Part shown: positions 53,239-64,000 of the stretch, one piece after another
Position numbering within the stretch: the first letter of the stretch is position 1
How the letters are laid out: each line of letters starts with the position of its first letter
Origin: Trichobilharzia regenti
Taxonomy: Eukaryota > Platyhelminthes > Trematoda > Strigeidida > Schistosomatidae
Direction of reading: 5' to 3'
Length of the DNA stretch: 64,000 nucleotides
Assembly (NCBI GenBank): GCA_944472135.2
Contig: OX235267.1
Location: 32,767,312 to 32,831,311, forward strand
Made by a program: the position numbers and the translations under genes
The notes under the pieces: model-generated
What the model saw: the letters and a program-made list of their open reading frames with translations, nothing else
What the model was told of the DNA's origin: nothing
Database searches by the model: none

Positions 53239-55279
53239 CCTGGACAGTATTTATAAAATGTGCGGAATTCTCAGGGGAATTTATTGAATGATATTTTCTC
53301 TTAGCAAAATATCTTTACGTATAATATTAACTGACAGTATATCCTGTCACACAATGGTCTCTAAGCTGAAGAACAAGCCGTTCCTTTACACTGTGTCTGA
53401 TTCGTCTCCTTCGAGAAATCCACGACATCCGGTTGAAAGCGACTATTAACAATCTAAGAAGTACATTTCGAGTCTCAAGGACATCACCGAAGAACAGTTA
53501 CCTCATGTGCTGGAACACGTTGCCACCAGTAATCAGACTTTTCCTCAAGTTCAGTAGAAACTTGCGAATCAGAAGCTTGTAAACACCTTCGAGTAGATAA
53601 CATCACCAGAGCTTATTTCGTAATCGATTAAAACAAACAAGCAGCAGCGAATTGTCCTATATTGTTGTATGACCTCTCAGTAGGCGTGGTAGCTGTGAAT
53701 TCACGTTAACTTCTTACTTCTAGAGTCGGCCAACGAAACTGACTAACTATTTCAACTATTTATCATCTAAATCTTAAGTTTGTTTGTGGTGATTTTAAAT
53801 TGTCAAGGTTGTATGGCTCTAGAGTGACGGCGTGTCTTTCAGTAGTAAGTGACGTACTCATGAACGTCTTGATAAATGAGTCCTTAAAAGACTTCATAAT
53901 CATGAAGTTATTCACATTCACTTTGGTATTTGTGGGAGCGAACGAGGACATATGTCCCAGAATAATTTTCCATGGCGCACTCCAACAGTTTTGAGTACTT
54001 CCCAAAATCACGACCTATGCATCATAAAACAAACACTTCAGTTTTTGAATTTGTGGTAGAAGAGAAACTGCGGGGATGTTCACTACGAACCCTAAAACCT
54101 CTAGGCGAAAGTCGAGTGGTTTAAGGCAAATATTTTCGTGGGTCTATATACTACTGGAGTCCTTTTTACACTGTCTCCTTAACTGCCACACTTTACGCAG
54201 GTTTTCCTGACTGAGGTTTGCTTGGGTACAAATTGGAGCAAACGCTTTATGAGACAACAGAGTACCTTGTGCAGATACCGACTGACGAAAGTTCTACACG
54301 TAGCTGTTTTCAGCTATGTGATGGGCACTATGATGACGCTGTGCGATCATTGCATCCTGTAAATAAGGTTACGGCTACTCAAAATATAGGTAGGGTCAGG
54401 TCGATAAAGTAGTAGAGGAAAATCAAATACAAAACTAACACCAATCCAATCGGTTACTGATTGGTCGTCTAAGTTGTGTAGCGAGCTTTAGATAGCGTAG
54501 TTGGAGTTCTCGAGATTGTAAGAATCGGTAGTTGAGGTCTTCTGATAGCCTAACTGAATATCATTTAATATGTATTACATATATTTACCTCATGTAATCT
54601 TCCAAATAGTTAACCCCCAATCGTTAGTGTCTCTCTAAATTGTCAGTTGAGTAGATGTACTTCTGTGCAGATTTCTGTATGATGTAGTTAGTCAGTTTTC
54701 TTTGCAACTTACTGATGGTTGGCCTTCAAAATTAAAATCTCTAAAGGACTTCCATTTCTTTTTACTTTTTTGGTTATGTGAGCGTATAAATGTGCCGCTT
54801 CTATCATGTGGTTGAAAGTGGTCTGTAGGGAGATCGCCATGTAACCACCTAACAAATTCAAACTACAGCGCCATGGCTATTCATCATTGCGAACATAACT
54901 GGTGGAATTTAGTTATCACTACCAACTAAATAGATGGCAATGAATATTTTCTAGTGATCATGGACAATTTCATTCTTATGTCAGATGGTTATACCGTAAC
55001 ACATGGCAATCTGATAAGATTTGGATGCACATTCTGTCCACCATATTTTCTACAAACGTGGAAACCTATTAAGTCTTCTTCCCTACTGTTATCCACGACA
55101 TTTTCTTCCTGTGTGTTGATTATTTCGTTATAAACCTAGCTCTGTAGTTAGTTGACTATTACTCAGTCGTTAGCAGCTTCGGAGTTCAAATTCAAGGTAA
55201 AGCGTTTAAATAAGATTTGAACTTATCAGTGTATTAAAGTTCTGACTTTTTGAACCACGTTAAATTTTCATACATAGAG
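53239..55279. other. Intergenic stretch without recognisable features
   Basis: AT-rich. Short frames at 53763-54011 (minus) and 54218-54412 (plus) show no family signature. No SINE promoter boxes or LTR ends seen. Confidence 0.35.
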
Positions 55280-55965
55280 AAAACAGAGGTGATGGAGATT
55301 TCTGGCCAACATTAGCAACAACAACAGACAGCAACCAGCATAAATGGGAGAAATCTGAAAGAAGCAACCTCCTTTACCTACCCACCTACCTGGGAAGCAT
55401 CGTTTCAACTACAGGCAAACGGAACTGACGAGGATATCAAGGTGAGGATTGGGAAAGCGAGGCAAGCTTTCATCCCTCCCAAGTCTGTGTGGAGATCAAC
55501 GGCACTCAGCATGAAAAACAAGATCCAGATTTTAACTCCATTGTGAAGTCAGTGCTACTTTGAGGATCAGAGATTTGGCACCTCGTCACGAAGGCCACCT
55601 CGAACAAACTACAGACCTTCATCAGCACCTATCTTCGCTCAGTACTCAAGATCAGATGGTTAGAACGGGTCAGCAACAGGGATCTCTGGGAGCGGCCGAA
55701 CCAACCAGGAACCAATTGTACAACAAATATGCAGGAAGAAATGGAGAAAACAAACCACCACGTGACATCACACGCACGGCTTTCGGGTGGAACCCGAATG
55801 CGAAGTAGTGAGTCGGTCGTCAGTGCGAGCGTGACATGGAGGTGGTCATGAGAAGAGGAGATGAAAGCATGTGGGCACACACAGAGCCAGGTAACAAAGT
55901 TGGCGAAGAACCGAACGCATTGGAGACGTGCGGCTGAAGCCCTATGTTCCTCCAGCAACTAAACG
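55280..55965 (+). pseudogene. LINE-C (RTE-like) 3' fragment
   Basis: Broken frames: [54 protein letters not shown], then RWLERVSNRDLWER-like and RNGENKPP..ITRTAFGWNP. Ends ACGTGCGGCTGAAGCCCTATGTTCCTCCAG, the LINE-C 3' end. Reverse orientation to 5075-5990 and 27262-28300. Confidence 0.7.
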
Positions 55966-56765
55966 AAACAATAACAATGATTTATCAACCAAGGTCTTCT
56001 TGGTGAGATAGAGGTTTGCAAATTTTACTACTGAGATTGAATTTGGCTTTCAGATCCTCAGTTTTACAACACACGTCTGTGAGTTATCGAAAATGTAAGG
56101 AAAAATACCGAAATCGGTATGATGTATTATAAGGTTTCACTTTTGAAGATGTGTATCGATTTTAACGTTAAATATTGTTTGGATATAGCGTAAGAAGAAA
56201 AGTTACATAACGCTAGGAAATAGAATATTTTGTTATTTACTAATATTCTCTATTTCTTCGCACATTCATAAGGTTGATTCTCCGCCTAGAACAAAAGTAA
56301 GCAGGAGGAGGAGTAATTCCAATGCGAGCTCGTTTCACTTCCTGGATACGCACCAAATGCATACATCCTAAACAAAATCAAATTATAAATTTCAAAAAAG
56401 TTTTGGAACATACTTTTTCATAATTACTTGGAGTTATAGATAGAAGCTATACGAAGAAACAACTCCAGAATTTGATGTCGGTAAACAGATTATTCAGTGT
56501 CAAAAGACAACTAGTTATCTACAGTGCAATTACATAAGAGGGTTAGAGTTCAGATTTCTACTGGAAAACACAGATTGTTTAGAGACATATTACAGGGTCA
56601 GGGTCAGAGAACACAGTGAACTCACACATCTCGTGGTGGACAGACAATTAAGTAGATTTAGAAACTTGAAGGTCAAAATTGAATAGAATGTTTCGTAACA
56701 AGACAAACACACAGGCATACTGACAAAACAGCAAAACAAAAATAAAAAATCAAATAGAATTAGGG

Positions 56766-58668
56766 CTACCAGGGTAGTGAAAGATTAGTCACACTATCTT
56801 TCTGTATACAGAGGTTTGGTCGAAGTCTCTTGATACCAATGGCTTCTGTGAAACGAAGTAGCCATGGGTTTCTTTGTGTATTGATTATTTTGAAGGCTTG
56901 GCTAATTTCTACTGTGTGTCCTGTGTCAATTAAATGTCTGGCGATTGCACTCGATAACAATTTTCTTCCTTTTGTACGGAGACTTAGGAATGTGCTTGGA
57001 AAATCTAGTAGATGCTCTCTCTCAGTCCTTCCTATGTACTTGCTTCCACAAGTGCAAGTGAATTGGTAAATGCAGTTGGAGTTGACGTGAGTAGGGTACT
57101 CATCTACTTTTGACTGGGTTAACGAGCACACAGTGTTGTGAAATAGGATCAGTCTGGTGGCTGGAAATGTTCTTTTTAATGCAGCTGTGATTCTTTTTTG
57201 TGTTCTTGTGGATATACATCTTCCCCTTTGTACGCTAGGCAGATGAAAACAGGTTTCGGTTTGTGTGCTTCTTCATTTCTATACTTTAATATGAACTTTC
57301 GGGGATATCCATTCTCGACAAGGTTCTTTTCGATGACCGCGAGTTCGTCTTCAATCTTGTCCTTCAAACATATTTCTTTGGCTCTCCTGAAGAGCGTTTT
57401 TACTAGACCTCGTTTGTAACTGGTTGGGCAAAAGCTGTGATAATTTAAGTATTGACCAGTCCAAGTTTCTTTCCTGTAGACAGATTTTTGAATCGTCTCG
57501 TCACTTCTTCTTTTCATGTTGGCATCTAGGAAATGGTTGTTTTTTTTTGTAGTCAATTGTAAATGCACAATGTTGGGATGAGCCGCATTGAGTTTCTCAA
57601 ACATTGTGGACGCGTGTTCTATATCATTGCAGACTACAAACGTGTCGTCGACATATCTGAAGTAATAGGTGGTTCTTTCTATTTCTTCTTTCATTCGAGT
57701 CTGTTCAAGATGAGCCATGAATATGTCAGCAAGAACAGGACCCAGAGGTGAACCCATAGCCACCCCGTCAATCTCCCGGTTACAGCTGATTGTTGAATCG
57801 GAATTGAATATTCTTTGTAAATAGAAGTAGCAATTTTTGTAGCTCATTTTCTGGAAGAGGAAGCAGTTCGGACTGCTGGTATATGATTTTTACCGTTTCT
57901 TCGATGGGTATGCTGGTAAACAGTGAACAAACGCCGTATGACACGAGAAGTCTATCTGAAATATCGAGTTGATCTAATTCTTGTGAAAACTGGAAAGAAT
58001 CTTTGATATTGTGAGCTGCCAGCTTTTTTAGAATGGGTTCCAACTTTTAGGCCAACCATCTGACCAGTTTATGGCATGGTGATTTCACCATTGATATTAT
58101 AGGTCTCAATGGTACATCACTTTTGTGGACTTTGGGTTAACCGTACATGAATGGTACACGCGACCCCCTTGGTTTAAGGTCGTTGTAAGTGCTGTTGTCT
58201 ATTAGCCCTTCTTTAAGTAGTCCTTTAAGGTGCTTGTTTACTTTATTTTCGAAGGCCGTTGTTGCTTCTTCTTTCGACATATCGACTTGGAATCTTATTG
58301 TATCACCGAGAATGGTTTTCATTTTAGAGATGTAGTCTCGGTGGTTGATTATTACGACACCTGAACCTTTGTCTGGTTTGAGAATGACGATGTTTTCATC
58401 GTTTCGTAGGTTTTTTTATTGCTGTTCTGTGCTCTTTAATAAATAATTTTGAGTGTTCTGGAGGAGAAATCTGATATTGTTCTGCAATATCGATCATTTT
58501 GAACTTGAACCAGACTCTTTTATCCTCGTCTATGGTTTTAAGGTCGGAAAGTTGAATGTATAAATACTCAAACTGTGTTTCTGTATCGATTCTGTTGATA
58601 AACGAGTTTGGTGCGTGATACTTAAATCCTATGGACAGAGCTTCAGTTTCAATTTTATTAAGTTTCAC
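56766..58668 (-). pseudogene. Penelope-like element, left palindrome arm (RT and GIY-YIG)
   Basis: Minus strand in order: 58396-58668 (KLNKIETEALSIGFKYHAPN); 58137-58322 (DTIRFQVDMSKEEA.. to RVPFMYG, then stop); 57780-58043 (QLDISDRLLVSYGVCSLFTS, the RT motif A region where Penelope proteins normally have V.DV..LFT); 57176-57847 (DGVAMGSPLGPVLAD motif B, RYVDDTFVVC motif C, HFLDANM); 56766-57131 (FTCTCGSKYIGRTE, the GIY-YIG domain). Stops after FMYG and before KLEPILKK and frame changes break it. One private 1-base change near 57023 shifts the frame after GRTE. The full N-terminus appears absent. Confidence 0.8.
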
Positions 58669-58849
58669 ATATAAAGTTCATTAACTTCATGCAAGATTTA
58701 CACATCTGATCAATTGTGTATGTATTTTTCTGGGCACTGTGGAAATTCTTCTTTTGGTTGTTCAACTACTAAAGATTATCTGAGCTGCTTTTCATATGAG
58801 TTCTCTGTGTGCGTTTGTAAATCTTGCATGAAGTTAATGAACTTTATAT

Positions 58850-60754
58850 GTGAAACTTAATAAAATTGAAACTGAAGCTCTGTCCATGGGATTTAAGTAT
58901 CACGCACCAAACTCGTTTATCAACAGAATCGATACAGAAACACAGTTTGAGTATTTATACATTCAACTTTCCGACCTTAAAACCATAGACGAGGATAAAA
59001 GAGTCTGGTTCAAGTTCAAAATGATCGATATTGCAGAACAATATCAGATTTCTCCTCCAGAACACTCAAAATTATTTATTAAAGAGCACAGAACAGCAAT
59101 AAAAAAAACCTACGAAACGATGAAAACATCGTCATTCTCAAACCAGACAAAGGTTCAGGTGTCGTAATAATCAACCACCGAGACTACATCTCTAAAATGA
59201 AAACCATTCTCGGTGATACAATAAGATTCCAAGTCGATATGTCGAAAGAAGAAGCAACAACGGCCTTCGAAAATAAAGTAAACAAGCACCTTAAAGGACT
59301 ACTTAAAGAAGGGCTAATAGACAACAGCACTTACAACGACCTTAAACCAAGGGGGTCGCGTGTACCATTCATGTACGGTTAACCCAAAGTCCACAAAAGT
59401 GATGTACCATTGAGACCTATAATATCAATGGTGAAATCACCATGCCATAAACTGGTCAGATGGTTGGCCTAAAAGTTGGAACCCATTCTAAAAAAGCTGG
59501 CAGCTCACAATATCAAAGATTCTTTCCAGTTTTCACAAGAATTAGATCAACTCGATATTTCAGATAGACTTCTCGTGTCATACGGCGTTTGTTCACTGTT
59601 TACCAGCATACCCATCGAAGAAACGGTAAAAATCATATACCAGCAGTCCGAACTGCTTCCTCTTCCAGAAAATGAGCTACAAAAATTGCTACTTCTATTT
59701 ACAAAGAATATTCAATTCCGATTCAACAATCAGCTGTAACCGGGAGATTGACGGGGTGGCTATGGGTTCACCTCTGGGTCCTGTTCTTGCTGACATATTC
59801 ATGGCTCATCTTGAACAGACTCGAATGAAAGAAGAAATAGAAAGAACCACCTATTACTTCAGATATGTCGACGACACGTTTGTAGTCTGCAATGATATAG
59901 AACACGCGTCCACAATGTTTGAGAAACTCAATGCGGCTCATCCCAACATTGTGCATTTACAATTGACTACAAAAAAAAACAACCATGTCCTAGATGCCAA
60001 CATGAAAAGAAGAAGTGACGAGACGATTCAAAAATCTGTCTACAGGAAAGAAACTTGGACTGGTCAATACTTAAATTATCACAGCTTTTGCCCAACCAGT
60101 TACAAACGAGGTCTAGTAAAAACGCTCTTCAGGAGAGCCAAAGAAATATGTTTGAAGGACAAGATTGAAGACGAACTCGCGGTCATCGAAAAGAACCTTG
60201 TCGAGAATGGATATCCCCGAAAGTTCATATTAAAGTATAGAAATGAAGAAGCACACAAACCGAAACCTGTTTTCATCTGCCTAGCGTACAAAGGGGAAGA
60301 TGTATATCCACAAGAACACAAAAAAGAATCACAGCTGCATTAAAAAGAACATTTCCAGCCACCAGACTGATCCTATTTCACAACACTGTGTGCTCGTTAA
60401 CCCAGTCAAAAGTAGATGAGTACCCTACTCACGTCAACTCCAACTGCATTTACCAATTCACTTGCACTTGTGGAAGCAAGTACATAGGAAGGACTGAGAA
60501 GAGAGCATCTACTAGATTTTCCAAGCACATTCCTAAGTCTCCGTACAAAAGGAAGAAAATTGTTATCGAGTGCAATCGCCAGACATTTAATTGACACAGG
60601 ACACACAGTAGAAATTAGCCAAGCCTTCAAAATAATCAATACACAAAGAAACCCATGGCTACTTCGTTTCACAGAAGCCATTGGTATCAAGAGACTTCGA
60701 CCAAACCTCTGTATACAGAAAGATAGTGTGACTAATCTTTCACTACCCTGGTAG
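58850..60754 (+). pseudogene. Penelope-like element, right palindrome arm
   Basis: Same order of frames as the left arm: 58850-59167, 59197-59382 (stop after FMYG), 59476-59739, 59672-60343 (GSPLGPVLAD, RYVDDTFVVC) and 60388-60594 plus 60560-60754 (FTCTCGSKYIGRTE, AIARHLIDTGH). It shares the left arm's stops and frame changes; a few private substitutions (for example HVLDA for HFLDA) and single-base differences separate the arms. It ends with the same SLPW C-terminus and 3' flank. Confidence 0.8.
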
Positions 60755-61007
60755 CCCTAATTCTATTTGATTTTTTATTTTTGTTTTGCTGTTTTGTCAG
60801 TATACCTGTGTGTTTGTCTTGTTACGAAACATTCTATTCAATTTTGACCTTCAAGTTTCTAAATCTACTTAATTGTCTGTCCACCACGAGATGTGTGAGT
60901 TCACTGTGTTCTCTGACCCTGACCCTGTAATATGTCTCTAAACAATCTGTGTTTTCCAATAGAAATCTGAACTCTAACCCCTCTTATGTAATTGCACCAT
61001 GTAGAAT

Positions 61008-61905
61008 TAGTTATAGGAAAAAGGCACAAACAGGGAAAAAATTCTCTTTTCGACGACTCACTTTCGTGAAGCCGATAAGCTTAATTGTAATTAAATGCAG
61101 AAGTCTTTCGACTAATCAGACACTGGTAAACTTTGTCCTTGAAAATTCTACTACCTAATGTGAGGTGTAAGAAGGGATGACTAATTGTAAGTTAGAAAGG
61201 GATAGAAGTTGGCATGATTTAGTAAGTGTGAGATGATGACTAAACAATAAGCTACTATAATTTTTCTCCTCTATTTTAATATGTAAGTTCACTTTTATTA
61301 TTTTCATTATTATTACTTTCTATAGTTTGGTTTGTAAGGATTAGTTATGTTTTACGAGTTGATCACGGATTGGTATCAGTTATTATTACTGTTCTTAATA
61401 CTTCATTGTTATTTTGACTTTGAATATGTCCTTTTAACTTGACCTAAGTCTATTTTTCTCACCTCTACTCTTACCACTTTATTAACTTAATACTTTTATT
61501 ATTATTACCATTCCCACCAGCCACATTTTATTGCCACTCTATTACTGTTTATTATTAATATTGCTTTTCACACAGATCTTATACAAAAATACTTTATAGC
61601 CTTTCCACTAGTTCCTGTCCATTCTACACTAGGTTATTGATTAGTCATTATCTCACATATTATTATTGGGTCATGTCAACTTCTGTCTCCTTTCCAACTT
61701 ACAATTAGTCATCCCTTCTTACACCTCACATTATGTAGTAGAATTTTCAAGGACAAAGTTTACCAGTGTCTGATTGGTCGAAAAACTTCTGTGTTTAATT
61801 ATAATCACGATTGTACAGCTCATGAAAATGAATCGTCGAAAAGAAAATTTTCTTCGCTGTTTGTGCCTTTTTTTTATGACTCAACATGGGAATATTTCGT
61901 TCATA
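61008..61905. mobile_element. Nested insertion with about 250-bp terminal inverted repeats
   Basis: Absent from the left arm, which reads straight through this point, so the insertion is well bounded (before it ..GAATTAGTTAT, after it ATATAATTAATTG). Ends GGAAAAAGGCACAAACAGGG and ..CTGTTTGTGCCTTTTTTT are reverse complements. Similarity continues inward to about 61260 and 61625 (for example GTGTAAGAAGGGATGACTAA against its complement). The middle is ATT-rich and includes a SINE1 tail scrap (GATCACGGATTGGTATCAG at about 61363). No transposase. Each TIR contains the structured motif. Confidence 0.7.
61812..61860 (+). other. Conserved structured motif (copy 4; diverged inverse copy at 61031-61073)
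   Basis: TGTACAGCTCATGAAAATGA..TCGTCGAAAAGAAAATTTTC TTCGCTGT. ACAGC/GCTGT outer pairing is kept. It sits within the right TIR of the nested element. Confidence 0.5.
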
Positions 61906-62101
61906 TAATTAATTGTTTTTTGACTCTGAATAATCTGTCTACCGACGTCAAATTCTGGAATTATGTTTCTTCTTATACCTTCTATCTATAACTCCAAATA
62001 ATTATGAAAAAGTATGTTCCAAAACTTTTTTGAAACTTATAATTTGATTTTGTTTAGGATGTATGCAATTGATGAGTATCCACGAAACATGACGAGCTCG
62101 T

Positions 62102-63089
62102 ATAATCCTGCAAGCATATTCGTTTCTTCTGTCTTCAAACTAATAAAGGGAACGGGGTGTATGTGTTTATCGTTGGCATTTTGATGCTGCATTAACTGAA
62201 AGTATTTAATCAGAGTGAAGTTAAACTATAACAGCCACTACCAAGCACCCTTTCAGTGATCATGAACAAGCGATCTTGGTAAGATAACAGTAAGCCTAGT
62301 AAATTTCCTCCAAAAGAACTGTATTTTCACACAGTCAGCCTTATTCCTCCTTATTAGTACTGTACCAAAGTTTCTCTGTTAAGCATAATATGTGTAACCC
62401 AATATCCAGACAACCAAGAAATCAGGTGATGTGATGGATTGCCTAAAAGTGCTTTTAACAGTTCTACAGTCGAGTTGTCGATGGCAGTTACTATAGTTTA
62501 GCTTAACCTCTTAATCAGTTCACCAAGTATCCTTAGTGGATAAATGAATGTTTCTTGTGTGTGCAACTTGCAACCACCCTCTCATTTACTCATCTGAAAA
62601 TGACGCTAATTCCTAATTTCATAATTAGGTTCGTTATAATTAACTGACTAGAAATGAGTTTATTGGTGTAATATCAGAATGTAATTAGATATCATTTTGA
62701 CAATGATTTAATCTAGGTTCATAATATTTCATTGATATAGTGGAGGATAACTGTATCACTGCATATTTGCGCCTTACTTCGGAGTATATATTGTGAAATA
62801 GTGGAGAGAATAACTGCATATTCTGATTGGTTTTGTGAACAGTTAGGATTCTTTAGAAACGTGATGTGGCTACACAAATTGATACTCAGTGGCGTCCCCC
62901 CATCCCTGAGTTAGCATTATCATCCATACAGCCATTGGATAGTATATTGCTCAAGTCATAAAGTATCACTTATATTACTGATAAGGACAGTAAAATTCAC
63001 TATTATCAATATTTAGAGAAAAGTTTAAATGACATTATAGGCGAAATAGAATTTACTGATAACCTACCTTCATTTCTCGGAGTTTAAAT
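62102..63089. other. Unassigned stretch between palindrome and SINE4
   Basis: AT-rich, no frame longer than about 60 codons with a recognisable product, no repeat ends identified. Confidence 0.35.
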
Positions 63090-63312
63090 ACCTTTTTTGT
63101 AAGGACCGGTCCTATTCGAATTTTACTTTCTATTTTCACCACGCCAATAACACAGTCATTCTTGGACCCAGGTTTCGTGCTAGTTAGCACTCATCAGCAG
63201 GGCGTGTGTGCAACCTCGAAAAACTCATATCTCTTCTCAGATTCGAACCTGCGTTACTCAGTGCTGCAGCCAAAGACGTTACCACTGAACTATTCGGGCT
63301 CGCGATTGGCCT
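63090..63312 (-). mobile_element. SINE4: intact Sm-alpha-like tRNA-derived SINE with hammerhead ribozyme
   Basis: Minus strand from about 63312: GCCCGAATAGTTCAGTGGTA (A box), GGTTCGAATCTGAG (B box, about 63247-63234), a short linker, the hammerhead at 63211-63139, then an A-rich 3' part (GTGAAAATAGAAAGTAAAAT). The combination of a pol III promoter and a self-cleaving ribozyme is the known organisation of the schistosome Sm-alpha SINE family. Decayed relatives lie at 7515 and 11138. Confidence 0.8.
63139..63211 (-). ncRNA. Hammerhead ribozyme (type I, minimal stem III)
   Basis: Core on the minus strand: CTGATGA (63197-63191), stem II GTGCT-AACT-AGCAC (63190-63177; five pairs, four-base loop), GAAA (63176-63173), tiny stem III ACC/GGT with a two-base loop, and cleavage triplet GTC (63167-63165), so cleavage is expected between 63165 and 63164. 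Stem I: G-C and U-A next to the core, an internal loop, then CACGCC (63201 side) with GGCGTG (63139 side). All catalytic core positions are canonical. The very short stem III suggests activity as a dimer or co-transcriptionally. Confidence 0.85.
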
Positions 63313-64000
63313 CCTCCCTGTAGAACTGTAGTTGGTACTTTGTTTGGACACTAGTAACTAGTGTAATGTGTCTAGTCTTTTCTACCAGTCAGGTTCGCAA
63401 TATGGCCACCATTCTAGGTCGCTCGCCATCACTGTACACATTCATATGATGATATTAAATGGTTGAATGCAATCGGCAGGAAGCAACTTAGCATGCTGGC
63501 TTCATTGCAAATCTGACTGATAAAATTTAGTCTGCACCAAGGAAAGGACAAGACACATCACACTTGTTACTAGTGTCCAATCAAAAATGGTCATTTTGTC
63601 AGTAATGTTAATCTGGTGTTTTCTTTTAGAAACAAGTGTTTGTTACTTTCATCTGTTCGATAAATTTTTTTGTTGGAAAAATTGCGTTTACCTTATTCTA
63701 TATAACTGCTAAATAACGTCATGGTTTCGAAGAAAATAAAGCTCAAATGCATTGGTCTCATTATAATCGATTGTGGACCAAATCACTAACCTGATATTTC
63801 CTTTGATAAGTTCCTCATTCATGAAGAAGTTCCCTTATAACTGTAAAAGAATAACCAGCTATTTCTTACTATTCCATATTTTTTATTATTTAACATCATG
63901 TTAAAGTGGCAGTTAAGAACGTGTGCCTTGTCACAACTGAATTAGAATTTGCACATCTAAGTAGCATCATATTCAAAATACTCGGGAGGGGGGAGTTGTT
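63313..64000. other. Unassigned right end of window
   Basis: AT-rich sequence. I see no coding frame, RNA gene or repeat boundary to support. Confidence 0.35.

Larger units (their letters stand above)
56324..62101. repeat. Large palindrome of two inverted Penelope-like copies
   Basis: Left arm about 56324-58706, right arm about 58816-62101, with about 110 bp of unique spacer. Arms match from the centre (TTCATTAACTTCATGCAAG) through all Penelope coding sequence and 3' flanks to CGAGCTCG at the outer ends. The right arm is longer because of an insertion at about 61008-61905. The transcription direction of both copies is outward from the centre. Confidence 0.88.

Overview
This window looks like genomic DNA of a blood fluke (Schistosoma). 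The case rests on features that occur together in schistosome genomes: a tRNA-derived SINE carrying a canonical hammerhead ribozyme (Sm-alpha type), Penelope-like elements with a GIY-YIG endonuclease, RTE-like and CR1-like non-LTR retrotransposons, and a host gene with a 39-bp first intron followed by multi-kilobase introns. The DNA is AT-rich and mostly old transposon debris. Only two host genes are recognisable.

Layout. 1-5071: head-to-tail array with an exact 2019-bp period, reading on the minus strand as LTR-gag-LTR-gag-LTR-gag. It is a pol-less Ty3/gypsy (Mag-like) element and it runs off the left edge. 5075-8757: minus-strand RTE-like (LINE-C) remnants, a LINE-A 3' end, two tRNA-derived SINEs and a minus-strand Penelope 3' end. 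8904-9311: plus-strand terminal exon of a neuronal-calcium-sensor EF-hand gene. 9575-18440: LINE-D, inverted LTRs, a minus-strand gypsy integrase split by a SINE with a 12-bp target duplication, a tetranucleotide array in a fold-back, a plus-strand Penelope element and LINE-B.

18733-38618 (minus) holds a complete gene for the ribosome-biogenesis factor BRX1. It has five exons whose phases all join, giving 296 residues. Its introns are 39 bp, about 11.5 kb, about 5.8 kb and about 1.7 kb from 5' to 3'. The large ones hold LINE-A, LINE-B and LINE-C copies, several SINEs, a solo LTR and a 98-bp hairpin beside a splice donor.

38619-48213 is LINE debris, a BEL/Pao-like gag pseudogene, SINEs and a dead CR1 ORF1. 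48214-53238 is a CR1-like element whose two ORFs are intact: ORF1 with a PHD-type finger, ORF2 with an APE endonuclease and a YADD reverse transcriptase. 56324-62101 is a large palindrome of two inverted Penelope copies that share the same stops and frameshifts, with a separate long-TIR element nested in the right arm. 63090-63312 (minus) is the intact hammerhead SINE.

How the parts relate: the host genes work independently (calcium signalling; 60S ribosome assembly). The repeats interact mainly by parasitism. One SINE family shares its 3' tail with LINE-C. LINE-A copies share one internal frameshift and were probably moved in trans. Several insertions are nested and have readable target duplications. 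Family labels LINE-A/B/C/D and SINE1-4 are local names used only here.
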